Positions 11,280 to 22,100 of a DNA stretch of 64,000 bases are shown here, one piece after another. Numbering within the stretch: position 1 is the stretch's first letter; every line of letters begins with the position of its first letter. Under the pieces are notes generated by a model. That model was not told where the DNA came from. It searched no databases and was given only the letters and a program-made list of their open reading frames with translations. This DNA comes from Pyronema omphalodes (taxonomy: Eukaryota; Ascomycota; Pezizomycetes; Pezizales; Pyronemataceae), in NCBI GenBank assembly GCA_024516155.1, contig JAJJXM010000066.1, positions 186,001 to 250,000 on the forward strand, written 5' to 3'. Position numbers and translations under genes: made by a program.

Positions 11280-11690
11280 TAGTCGAAGGACAGCAAAAGC
11301 GAGAAATGAGTATTGAGCCAGAAAAGCCGAATAGAGGAAGTGCGAGGAAGAAGAGAAAAGGATGAGACGAAAACTGAAGAGAGGCAAGTGGAGAAGTCTG
11401 AAAAGAATAGGAAAAAGGCTAGGGCGAAGTAAGAGAGCGGGAGAGAAGGCGAGCGGAGAAGAGTGAAACGGAGCAGAGAAGAGAGTAGTGGAGAAGAGAG
11501 GAGCGGAGAGAAGGTGAGCGGAGATGAGTGAAACGGAGCAGAGAAGAGAGTAGTGGAGAAGAGAGGAGCGGAGAGACGAGGAGCGGTGAAGACGGAAGTA
11601 GAGCGGTGAGGAGAGAAGCGGAGACAAAAGAAGAGCAGAGGAGAGCTGGGGAGAGCAGGGGATAGCTGGAGAGCAGGGTTAAGGTAACCC
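11280..11690 (+). repeat. Purine-rich strand-asymmetric tract with 65-bp tandem repeat
   Basis: About 400 bases are almost all A and G on the plus strand. Within it, 11451-11515 and 11516-11580 are near-identical 65-bp units built of GAGCGGAGA, GAGTGAAACGGAGCAG and GAGAAGAGAGGAG words. The long minus-strand frames across it (11022-11627, 11267-11869) read as Ser/Leu/Pro low complexity and are not credible genes. Confidence 0.75.
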
Positions 11691-12029
11691 CAATCAGCAG
11701 TGTGGCTGTGTCGTTGCGCTGCAACAGATGAAACCTGAAAAATGCAAATTAAAAATGCAAAGTTTTTTTGTCCCTCCATGTACAGATGTGTTGCCGTAGA
11801 AATCGCAGCTGAACACTTCATGCACACTTGTGCCTCCAGACAGTCACTAGCACCACCACCTTTAGGCATGAGTGTGATGTATTATTTTTCATTATGCCAA
11901 TCGGCACACTCACATGCTGATTTGAATTTTATCAAGCAACCCATGAAATCTGCAGAAAAAGACTTCATCGCACCAAATATATCATAGTACCGTCTGAATA
12001 TGGTCTGCGAGGGCAAGAACGAAAACTGC

Positions 12030-12226
12030 AGTCACCTACGGTCACCCATGGTCACCTACGAGTGATTTTGTGTGACCTCATGGTCACCTACGGTCACCCA
12101 CAGGCGGTCCAGTCCACCGTTCAAAAATGACTGCCAGTCCCAGTCCAAGCACTGGACCGGACTGTGATATGTGGTCCGGACCGATCCGTAACCAGGACTG
12201 GATCGGACGGACCGTTGGGAGCTCTG
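12030..12226. mobile_element. Truncated relative of the hAT-type element
   Basis: The stretch has the same building blocks as the subterminal part of the element at 7145-8066 (GGTCACCCACGG-like words, then GGTCC/GGACC-rich text). It ends in GGACGGACCGTTGGGAGCTCTG, comparable to the right terminus of that element. No matching left CAGAG end or 8-bp duplication was found, so it appears to be a single end or an old truncated copy. Confidence 0.5.
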
Positions 12227-12728
12227 CCCAAATTCAAAGTTGAAAAACAAAACAACACCTTATAATTCCAAGAAGAAAATAATGATTCCACCGTCAATGA
12301 AATTAAAATCCCGCGTATTTCCCCTTCTTCAAATACCACTAAATTATGCCACTATATGTATACAGCTGATAAATAAAACGTTGAATATACACAGAGTAGC
12401 CACTTCTCGAAGCAATCAACCATGGCTTCATCCCCCTACTAAAATAAAACTCTGTTGTTTTCATTAATTTCGACCATTGTAGGTACTTAACCATTGTTTT
12501 ATTTGCTCTTGAGGATATTCTGTGACATGTAAATCAGCACCATTTCATGCGCGCTTACAGTGTTGTGGTGCGCTGCTGCCTGGGGTTCATCAAGAGTTGT
12601 GGTGTGCTTGAGGCGGCGGTCTGTGTGGCTGGTGGCTGGTGGGAAGTCAAAGGTGGGCTGGTTGGGTGTTGTACTTATGACTTGCAACATTGATATCGGG
12701 TGTTAGTTTTTTGGCAAAATTTATTTGG

Positions 12729-12755
12729 CCCTCTGTGTACAAATGCATTGCCATA
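12729..12755 (-). repeat. Solo terminal repeat related to the 10664-11796 element
   Basis: CCCTCTGTGTACAAATGCATTGCCATA resembles the right arm (CCCTCCATGTACAGATGTGTTGCCGTA), 6 differences by eye; given here in pieces under 28 bases. No partner arm was found nearby. Confidence 0.35.
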
Positions 12756-12759
12756 TGAA

Positions 12760-15691
12760 TGGGGAAACGGATAATATGGGACGACTCATGACGGACATAT
12801 TACAATAGTATGATTACGAGGCTGACAATAACGACGGGGAATTCCATAAGGCCCTCCAGGCGGAGGCGTCACATTCAATTAGAATGCATGTATTGCTATA
12901 GTGAATACATTGGTTCAAAACAAAATGAAACCAGGAATCCAGTTATCGTTTATCCATGAATAAACCGTAAAGAACAATAACTGGAAACGCGGCGTCGATT
13001 TACTAATTATGAGTGTATGCATACATACTACGCAGCTTCGTCGTCTGGGATAGCATGGCGGTATGGCAGTATGGCAGTATGGCAGTACTGATTATAGTCT
13101 TGATCATAATCGTGATACCTCACACAGATCACGATTTCCTAATACAAACCACACAAACCACAAACTCCGCAAGCAGACTAACAAGCCGACAAATGAACGC
13201 CATCACCGACAGTATTGAGAGGTGTTGGGTGTACGAGTGATCCGCAGTAAGTTGAATTTGTCCAGCTAAGCTCAGTTTCAATGTACTATAACAGCATGAA
13301 AGGCCTTGCTGGAATCATAAGGTATCACTATATGTCGTATTGCAAATTCTGCTCCTTAGTGTTTTTCATTTTGTCTTCCAGATCCTAGCTTCCCAATTGA
13401 TGTCTTGAATGTGTTTCTTGTGGATTAACCGCGTAGAAGATGAATGCTTTTGATACTGCGTATTGTTTTGAGCGTGTCGTAATTCCTCACATATCTGTCA
13501 CCACATGATGTCATACTATTCAATATTCATCATCATCAAAAAATGATTAACCATCTCAAGCAAGTGCGTAAGTAAGTAAGTGCATAAGAAATAACATAAC
13601 ATGATACCACAATAAGAACTCCATACTCAAGTCCCCCAATATCTTCCTAATCCCCTCTTAATCCTTCCCATTCCTGAATTCTTTCATATCCCCCTTCATC
13701 TCCTTAATTCGTCTCAGTAACTGGTCTCTATATTTCGTCTCTGAACTTTATCTGTAATTAGTTGAAACTTTTTCATTGCGCTGTCTATATTCCATCACCA
13801 CGCTTCACTGCATAGACCATCTCCTTTCCCCCATCCAGCAAATATCCACACCAAAACCACCCCGTATCATGAAACTGCCATCCGCACCCACAACAACCCA
13901 CAGTCCAGGAACATACCACCACCGAATCCCGGTCATAATCCCAGAATCTAGAATCCCCTAACCACAGCAACCGGTATCGCAGCTCGCTGCGGAATCCGGA
14001 TCTCCATCCCCTCACTATATAGCCCTATCAACCCACTGATCCCTTACCTTCAATCCACTCCACTCCGAAAGCCGGAGATATTCCATCCAACGCTAAGTTA
14101 CGAATAATACTTCATCCCAGTTAAGCCAAACGGTCGAAATAAGGCCCGGACTCCGATTAAAATTTAAGCCCTGGGGTACTACAATAAAACCACCAGACGG
14201 GACTACAGAAGCCGCTCTGCGTCTGGTTATCAAGTCCCCAGTAGCAGTAATATTCGCTCTATATAACCAGTAGAAGAAAACAAAGAAAACAAAAAGAAAA
14301 GTAAAATAAAAAGCTGTGGTATAGAACCGGGTTCGATACTTGTGAGTGACAAGTCATGATTACTGCAGTATCGGTGGGCTGGGCTGCGGTTGTCGTGGTG
14401 GATGCGGTTGAGGTGGTTAGGAGGTGGGTTATGGGTTGAGGTAGGTATGGGGTGGTTATGGGTTATGGGTTGAGATAGGTACGTGGGAAGCTGAAAGGAG
14501 TAGGGGGATAGTAAGTGTGAGGGAGTGACAGAGGGTGGTGGAGGGTGGTGGAGGGTGTAGGTATACAGACTCCCTATCTGGGTTGTCACATATGGTATGG
14601 CTGTATGGCTGTATGGCTGTATCGCGGTGTAGGGGCGTGGATTACTACGTTAACCACTGGCATGGTCTTGCTATAGCATACGAACCAGAATTTCATCATA
14701 CCCATCAGCACGGGAAGCATGACTGGGATCATGAATTGTCACTGTATATTAGTTTTTTTTTTTTTTTTCTTTTTTTTTTCGGGAGGGGGGGGGGGGGGGG
14801 GGGCATTTCTGGCTGCCAGGGGGTTTAAAACTTCTAGGGGCGTCATTGAAATGATGGATGGAATGGTGGATGAGGTGGTGGAAGAATCAGGTGGATTAGA
14901 TGGATTAGGTGTATTGAGAGTTGAGTATATACGTTTGTTACTGAGTATTATTTTTCATGGTGTAAGGCAGTATTAATATCGCTTATCTACTTCACATCGT
15001 CCTTATACAGTGTATGGTATTCGAATTTCTCAGATCCTATTTTTCACCCAACTTCTAAACTCAGAAACTCATCAGCATCTGATTTTATTAATCCACCAAA
15101 CCGGCAACATATAATTCATCATCAAGAATAATTAAAAAGTAAGGTATAACGTAATAACATGACATCATAAAAAGAACTCCATATCTAAAACCCCCATCGT
15201 CATGCTCCTCTCTTTCAAACCCCCTCTTCCTGTCCTCTCATTCGTCTCTGTACTTCCTCTGTGATTCGTCGGTGATTCGTCGGTGCTTCATCTCTTTATT
15301 TTATCTTCGTTCCATCTTTGTCATCGTAACTATTTCGTCTCTGTAATTCGTTTCTGGACTTCGTGAATCGATATAGTGTGATTTTTCTCCTCCCTCACAC
15401 ATATCGACATCACCCAATGCCCCTCGTTCTACGGTAATGCCGTATTGCGCATGACGATGCATCGCACCGGAGACGTATGAACGGTTGACTACCGACTGTG
15501 ATATTGTTAGCACCGGTGTTGAGAACTGCCGTTTTATGACCTGTCCAATGTTTCTAACGCCTCCATATCTGCCAATCTACTCCACTCCTTTCCCACCCTA
15601 AACCCCCCAACCCACAATCCCCAATCCCCACCTTCCCCGCTCTTACCGTCTCAAGAAAAAGAAAAACCGCCATAGCCTACCTAAACAACCA
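12760..15691. other. Gene-poor region with simple repeats
   Basis: No supported gene. It contains ATGGC(A/T)GT triplet-like runs (13050-13085 and 14595-14625) and two diverged, similarly ordered segments at about 13490-13790 and 15050-15400 rich in TTCGTCTC(T/A)G words. A long T run (14753-14768, 14770-14779) is followed by a run of 19 G (14785-14803). Text near 13770-13815 resembles the repeat pair at 45.4-45.8 kb. Confidence 0.4.
14753..14803 (+). repeat. Poly-T then poly-G homopolymer block
   Basis: T16, C, T10, then CGGGA and G19 at 14785-14803. Long G runs of this kind also occur at 20558-20575, 46271-46286 and 52114-52131. Run lengths may be affected by assembly. Confidence 0.9.
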
Positions 15692-16735
15692 CTACCTCCA
15701 CCTATCCTCTCCCGCGCCCGCAAACCCAGCCCCCCACTTCCCTCCATCGCCAAACTCAAACCCAAAATTACTCGTCTTCTTCAACCTCAATTCCACCACC
15801 GGTTCCTGTTTCAACGGGCCCTCCTCCTCCTCATCTTTCGCACCCACAAACCTCGGTAGTCCCTCTAACCCCGGACCTCTTCCCCCAGTTCTCATACCCG
15901 CTAATGGTCGCTGTCCCGCCGAGGGATCCGCTAACGATTGTCCTCGTGGTCGACTGTGGCTTAGGGGATAGACAATTCTAGTAGCCTCCTTCAATAACGC
16001 AGCCATTTCCTGGGAGGAGATAGAACCGCAGTCGTCATCATCGTCTTCCAAGTCCTCTTCTTCACCTTCTTCGGTAGCTGCAGGTATCGATATTGAGGCT
16101 CTTCGGTTTTCGGAGATCATGGGAAGGTGTTGGGAGATGGATAATCTTGGATCGGTGATGATGCGAGGAGGGGAGGGGTTTGGTGGGGATAGAGAAGGTG
16201 GTGGGAACCCGTGTTGTTGAGCGGAATCGGCGACTAAGACGGCGGGTTCGGGGAGTTGAGGAGGTGGGGGTTGCCAGGGTTGTTGGGGCTCGGTGGATTG
16301 TGATGCTGCCGCGGCGGAGTGATGCGAGCGGATTTGTTCACCGGTTGGTGCGGGGGCTTCTGTCGAGGGGTTCGGGTCTTCTGGGGCTATATTATCCTGT
16401 TCTGGTGGAATTCCTTCCATAACCCCCTCGGTAGGCTGCTGATCAACTTCATCTCCTCCGGCTGTAGGTGGCGCTACATCTTCATCCTCGAGGTTCTCGG
16501 GATTTGCAGTAGGCGGAGGACTAAAAGGATTTGGGTTCTTGAACACCGGTGGCGTGGTACCTTCAAGCTCCGCTATCCTCGATAGATACACAGATCTTTC
16601 CTGTTCCCATAGCTGACGTTCTAGATGTAATGCCGCGCGTTCAGTATTCAGTAGTTGTCTGTAATGCGCGTGTAGATTTGCCAAAGCGGCGAATTGTTGT
16701 TGTGTTGAAGACGGTGGTGGGTTAGTGGGTGACAT
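15692..16735 (-). CDS. Disordered protein with N-terminal coiled coil
   Basis: A 347-aa single-exon frame. Residues about 14-57 form an amphipathic helix with heptad-like spacing (AALANLHAHYRQLLNTERAAL, then ERQLWEQERSVYLSRIAELE), a likely coiled coil. The middle (60-215) is Pro/Glu-rich and disordered. Residues 222-235 are an acidic run (EEGEEEDLEDDDDD), followed by a short helix SSQEMAALLKEATRIVYPL (240-258) and an RP/RG-rich stretch. The C-terminal 40 residues include VVELRLKKTSNFGFEFG. The ordered islands separated by low complexity suggest a scaffold or regulatory protein, but no named domain was recognised. The upstream 16736-17900 region is a long, simple-repeat-rich leader or promoter. 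Confidence 0.7.
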   Translation of the reverse strand: MSPTNPPPSSTQQQFAALANLHAHYRQLLNTERAALHLERQLWEQERSVYLSRIAELEGTTPPVFKNPNPFSPPPTANPENLEDEDVAPPTAGGDEVDQQPTEGVMEGIPPEQDNIAPEDPNPSTEAPAPTGEQIRSHHSAAAASQSTEPQQPWQPPPPQLPEPAVLVADSAQQHGFPPPSLSPPNPSPPRIITDPRLSISQHLPMISENRRASISIPAATEEGEEEDLEDDDDDCGSISSQEMAALLKEATRIVYPLSHSRPRGQSLADPSAGQRPLAGMRTGGRGPGLEGLPRFVGAKDEEEEGPLKQEPVVELRLKKTSNFGFEFGDGGKWGAGFAGAGEDRWR

Positions 16736-18653
16736 GATTATGTTTATGGCTTTGATTGAGGCTGGTTGGATGGTTGTCGGAAGGTTGTTTCCCGTTATCG
16801 GACTTAGTCTTAGTATGTATCAACCCAACTTTTCAGGATCTCCAAATCAATCTTCGCTCCGATGACGTCGGTGTCGGTACCGAACTTCTTCTCGCTTCCG
16901 GAACGGACAGACACGCGTGTTTTTTTCGCGTCTGGTAGGGCTGACTGGCTGACTGGCTGACTGGCTGGCCGCTGGACCAGATCAGATCGAATCGAATCAG
17001 ATCGGATCGGATGGGACAAGATCGGAAAGACGGAACAGAAGCAGTCTTTCTTTCTTCGTTTGTTTGGCGCGCCGCGATGGTAGTGGTGGACCGTGGGTCG
17101 GGACTCGGGACGTTCGGCTTGTATTGTGCCCTTTCCGTTTCCGTGTCCGTTCGCGTATCGTATCGGGGATGGGATGGGATAAGATGGGATGGGATAAGAT
17201 GGGGAAGATTTCTTAATTTTTCGGATCCCTCTAACGAACAAACGAAAAAAATTCTTTGTGGCGCTATGATGTAAGACGCGGGTTGCGGTGATGTGATGTG
17301 ATGCGATGTGATTGTTTGGATTGGAATTGAGGGGCCTGGGGAACCTCGCTTCGTGCCTCGTGCTTCGTGCCTCGTGGGTTGACTGGTGGCTGTTTGTCGT
17401 TGGCTGTTGGTCGTTGCTCGTTGGGCGAGACGAGTAAGACGAGAGGCGAGAGGCGAGAGACTCGTAATCAAATCAGATCTATCAAATCAAATCAAATCAG
17501 GCGTACCTGATACCGTCGTCGCCGCCGCAGTCGTCGTCTTCGAATCAAAATCGTCAGTTGGAGATGGTTGCAGAAAAGACAAAAACAAAAAAAAGAGAAC
17601 CACGGTCCACCAACGAGATCAACCTTTTGTCTTTGAGTCTTGAGTGGCAGGGAGCTGGAGCCTTCTTGACAGGGTGGCAGACAGACCGGCAGATAGACAG
17701 ACTGATAGACACACAGCAGACAGACACAGGACAGGACAGGGCAGCGCAAAGCAGAGCAGAAGCTTCAACTTTCAAGACTTTCAAGCGTGGACTGTGGACT
17801 GTGCACACAGGAGTCGTGCTTGTGTTTGCTTGCCCCGTCTTTCCTTGCCTGTCCGTATCATCTCATAGAACGCTATAACGATTACCTGTACTGTTATGAT
17901 GTACTGTACAGCTACATATGGTGATATCCCCTACTTTGGCGTGTGGGGTGGTGTGGGGTGGGGTAATCCTTTTGCGGGTGGTCTCGGGCGAAGCCGTCTA
18001 CATATACAGCCAACGATAGCAGTTGCTTTCGGATAAAAGTCCGTTTGTTGATGCTGTGTTGTGATGCTTATATACTGCACATATGGTCATAGTAGTATGC
18101 GAGATTTTTATCCTTATTATTTATCCTGAGATATATAGGGTATTTATCCTGAGATTGGTAATTTGTGTATGTTTGTGTATGTGTATGGTGACCGACATAG
18201 TGGGATGGAGGGGTCGTTTTTCCTTAATTTGATATCACTGCTGTCACCACTGTTACCGCTGTCACCGCTGTCATCAGTGGCACAGCTGTCATCGCTGTCA
18301 CAAGCAGATGCAACTTGCAGCCAGATGCGATGGACTGCACCACTGTGTAACTTCACTTTTGATACGTACCGAAACATTGATTCCAGTTTCGGATATCTAT
18401 GACCATGACCTCACCTCTCACACCACAACGCACCATTCCGGAGAAACGAAACAAAATGCAGACTGTAGACATGTTAAAACAACGTCAATATCGTTTCATC
18501 CTATAAAACTTTCCTTATAAACGATATGGTTACAGTCCCTATACATATCTCAATCAACAATAACTATCGTGACATTTCCTCCAACCTAATATACAAATCC
18601 CATCCCATCCATCCAATTCCCAAGCCACCCCTTCCTCAAATTCCATTAACCCC
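16736..18653. other. Intergenic with microsatellites
   Basis: Between the 5' side of the 347-aa gene and the 3' end of the MAPEG gene. It holds an 8-bp repeat (GGCTGACT, about 3 copies, 16941-16966), GGGATGGGATAAGAT repeats (17166-17205), AGACAGAC/ATAGACAG runs (17675-17730) and a CTGTCACCG-type repeat (18236-18301). No gene supported; overlapping open frames on both strands are repeat shadows. Confidence 0.45.
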
Positions 18654-19199
18654 CTACATAACCATTTGATAAACCGTATAACAAGCAGTACCCAACAGTC
18701 CCAACTCCGCAAGAAGGTACCAAGCACCCTTATACCTTCCAGCACCCTTCTGTTCCTGAGTAGAGTTGATATAACCCTTCGCAAACACGATTCTTCCAAC
18801 ATTCCAAACGGCACCCATAACAGCCGTAGCAACAGGATACTTCAACCCGGCAATTGCGGAGGCGGTGATAAATGTTGGGAAATGCTCGAGAAAGTTTTGG
18901 TGGGCACGCTGAGCACAGTTGAATCGGTACTTTTTGATGTCGGAGGTTGCCTCGGAGTGGCTGGCGTAGGCGTTCGGGTAGGGGATGTTGGCGGATTTAC
19001 GCTCGAGACCGACGAGAGTGCCGTGGTATTGGTTGACGAAGGTAGAGGCCATGATAGAGGCGAGGACGTAGCTATGGGTTGGTTAGACGTGGGTTCTTCA
19101 TGGGGACATGCGGAGGGGCGCGGGGATGGAGCATGCGCAGGGACGCGGGGATGGAGGTACAAACCCATATTCGGCAGGAACACTGAGGATAGTAGCCAT
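18654..19199 (-). CDS. MAPEG family protein, microsomal glutathione S-transferase 3-like
   Basis: A two-exon gene on the minus strand. Exon 1 is 19165-19199 (12 codons, split in the last), intron 19072-19164 (GTTTGT...CATAG, with CTAAC near the acceptor), exon 2 is 18654-19071. The spliced protein is 150 aa and begins MATILSVPAEYGYVLASIM, the usual MGST3-type start in which EYG(Y/W)V opens the first helix. Four hydrophobic helices are visible. The loop after helix 1 carries FNCAQRAHQNFLE, the conserved RAHQN.LE signature of the family, needed for glutathione binding. Members conjugate or reduce lipid hydroperoxides with glutathione in ER or mitochondrial membranes. Without exon 1 the protein would lack its first helix, so the ATG at 19052 is not the start. 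Length is normal. Confidence 0.9.
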
Positions 19200-22100
19200 T
19201 GTGAATTCGTGATGCTTGAAGTTGGTATCTGGTATCTGGTATCTAGTATATTTCTCGGTGCCTTTGGTGATGAAGGAAACAGAAACAGAAAAAACAGAAA
19301 TCAAGGTTGCGGAACCCGGGAATCTTAAGGCATATTTATCCCATCCACCAACCACCTAAGGTCCTCGTGTCTAGTAGCATCTAGCATCTAGCAATCGCAC
19401 TTGCTTTGCCTTGTCTTGCGCTTCTTGCTGCCATGACAGAAATCAAGTAATCTGTGGTAATCGAAATTCTCGGAGTTCCGTGAACAGCTTCGGTTCGGCT
19501 TATGGTGTTAAGATAACCTACGACTAGTGCTGGATTTTACAGACTGTACAAGTCTCCAGAAGCTTCGATTCGTGTTGCTGATGAGGATTCCAGTGGAGCA
19601 ATCAATTGCTTACTCGTGCCTGGCTTACACCGCCTCGACGCTGCGACACTGCGACACCGCGATTCCGGTGATGGAGCTACATACCAGGCCCTACACCACA
19701 TCGGAGGCTCGGAGCTTCAAATAGGCCGAACTCTAAGGAACCCTAGGGAACCTTGGGAACCCTAAAGAGATGGGCAACCACCTCCAGGGGAACTGGTAAC
19801 TCAGGGGACCAGAACAAATCGGCCTGATATCTATCCGAGCCACGGGAGTCAGTGTGGATAGGACAGGGCTGAGGAGTGGAATTCCGTGGCCACGTTTGCG
19901 TAATCTCATCACCATCATCTTCCTGATCGATGGATCGATAGAAGCAACCATGGAAGTTACCGTGGCAGCTGTTGGAACTTTGGAATGTTCCGAAGAATTC
20001 TGTGTTCCCTACATGCTGGTGATGGGGTGATGGGGTGATGGGGTGATGAGGTGATGAGGTGATGAGGTATGTACATACAGTGTGCTGTGCTGTGCTGTGA
20101 TGTCGTGCGATGCGATGTGATGGAAACGCTTATCGCTATCGTTTCCGTTTCGTTCGATGTTTGTAGGTAGATAACTACAGCTACAGCGCAACGCTGGAAC
20201 CTTAAGGTAACCTTCAACGACGCAACGCTGCAAAGCCACAGCCTTCAAGCAACCTCAAAGCATCAAGGAACCTTCAACCTTCAATCCTTAAGGAACCCGT
20301 ATAGATCAGGCCAGGCACAATAAGGCACCAAGGCAGCGTACCATATCGAATCGTATCTATTGACCAGGTCATCGTCAATGAACATCGATACACACCACCT
20401 ACCATGACATCTACCTTCTTCTCACGTATCCGCCTTTCTCAACCTTCTTTATTGCCAGCGATGATAGAGTGTCTCCAATGATCATATCCACTTTATGCCT
20501 AATGACTCGTTCTATGAGAACAGTTCGTTGTTGGGAAGATGGAAGGTGGAAAGTGGAGGGGGGGGGGGGGGGGGGTGCGACTTGACTTGATTCTCGGGTT
20601 TCGGGGTTTACAAGGCTTCCGAGTCCCAGGGCTCAGGGCTCGGAGCTTGACTCGGGGTTCCCAGGTCTCAGACTTTAGGGCTTCATGGTAGGGCCATCAA
20701 TCATCACTTGACACCAACCATACCATAATCACCTCCAAATACTCAAAGTACACCATATATCACTCCCTTAATAACCTCGTCCGCAATATGTACACTCACA
20801 CCCACACCTCACGCTCACGTCCAACAACATCATCATATGCACGATATCCAGTCCATATCCCCAGACACAGACTCTCGCTTATGCAACTATGCATACTGTA
20901 CATACATACACATCCCATCGATGACATGTGAAAAAGCTATTTTTTTTTTACATATGAGAGGTGCATAGGTGCATGCATGTTTAAATATAAGATGTTTAAA
21001 TTGTTTTTCAGAACCGGGGTGCAGAAGCAGACCAATAATGGGATGAGCTGATGATCATTACATGATTGGATCATTGGATGACTGATGGATTAGATGATTG
21101 GATGATTTGATGTTGCCGCTTGTGGCAGCGCTTGCTTGTTCTGTTGTTCTGTACCGCGCTCGCTGCTCGCTGCTCGCTGCGCATCCACAGCACAACGCAC
21201 GACGTAGCCGTAGACGTATGTAGACACAACGTACACAACGTACATATGTATACACGACACACACGCGCACGACGTAGACAGAGAACGGGGATCAACATAA
21301 CACCATACACCTGGCATATATCATTGGTGTACATACATACACCGGCTGCAAAATATTTTGACAACACATCATGATTGTAACTTGTCCCCAATATGTATAT
21401 CGTGGACTATACCCGTGAACGTGTGGATGTAGACCTATGTAGACCGTAGACTACCTACCATACGTCGTGATGGGAGATTTGTCGATAAACCCCGGATCCC
21501 TAGATGGTGGTTTATGGTGCTACATACGTACTGTATCAGACAGGTGTACCACTACATACCATATGGAATTCACGGTCGAGAGAAAGCAGCAAGGAGCAAG
21601 GAGCAAGGGCTATGGATTCTGGAGTATGGTGTACAGGATCTACTTACTGCACCCTCCACAAGGCTCACCAAATCATTCGCTTTCACGTTTCAAAGAATGT
21701 ATATGTATACCATGGTTATCACCATATTTGGCACGAGTCACTGCAAGAAATGCTAGCAATACAAGCGCCGGCTCTATGATGGTGCGTGGGTAGTCTGTAG
21801 GTATGGTGCGTATGTACTGTAGATGTATCTATGGAGATGTAGATGTTATACATATGGCACAAATGGCACCGTAATTCTCCAACCATACATACCACCATAT
21901 ATAGCAAGACGAGGAAACCTCCAACTACATAAGACCAATTGGATATGACGGTGTGGCTTAACTACCGTGGTATCGTGATACCGTGATACCGTGGCTAACC
22001 CCAGATTGTAAGCCCGCCGTACATCATCTGTAGTGATGATGCGGTGTTGCATCTGCCTTAGAGGAAGTGCATAGGAAACACCACCATTCAGCATTCAGAA

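Larger units (their letters stand above)
10664..11796. mobile_element. TIR element of about 1.13 kb flanked by TA, non-autonomous
   Basis: The segment at about 10664-10770 is an inverted, slightly diverged copy of about 11705-11796. Both ends read inward from CGGCAAC(G/A)CATCTGTACATGG, then GGGACAAAAAAACTTTGCA, and later a CATCTGTTGCA...CGCAGC-like block. Both ends are bordered by TA, as expected for a Tc1/mariner-like 2-bp target duplication, though the superfamily is inferred only from that. One arm carries a small internal insertion. The interior holds no transposase; it carries a copy of a dispersed sequence (11068-11200) and a purine-rich tandem repeat (11451-11580). A related single end lies near 12729-12755. 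Confidence 0.65.

Noticed and set aside
11022..11869. Minus frames of 200-201 aa rich in Ser/Leu/Pro
   Set aside because: They cross the polypurine tandem tract and a TIR arm; several frames are open at once.
16833..17471. 212-aa minus frame upstream of the 347-aa gene
   Set aside because: Composed of GATGGGATAAG and GACTGGCT repeats; overlapping open frames on both strands.
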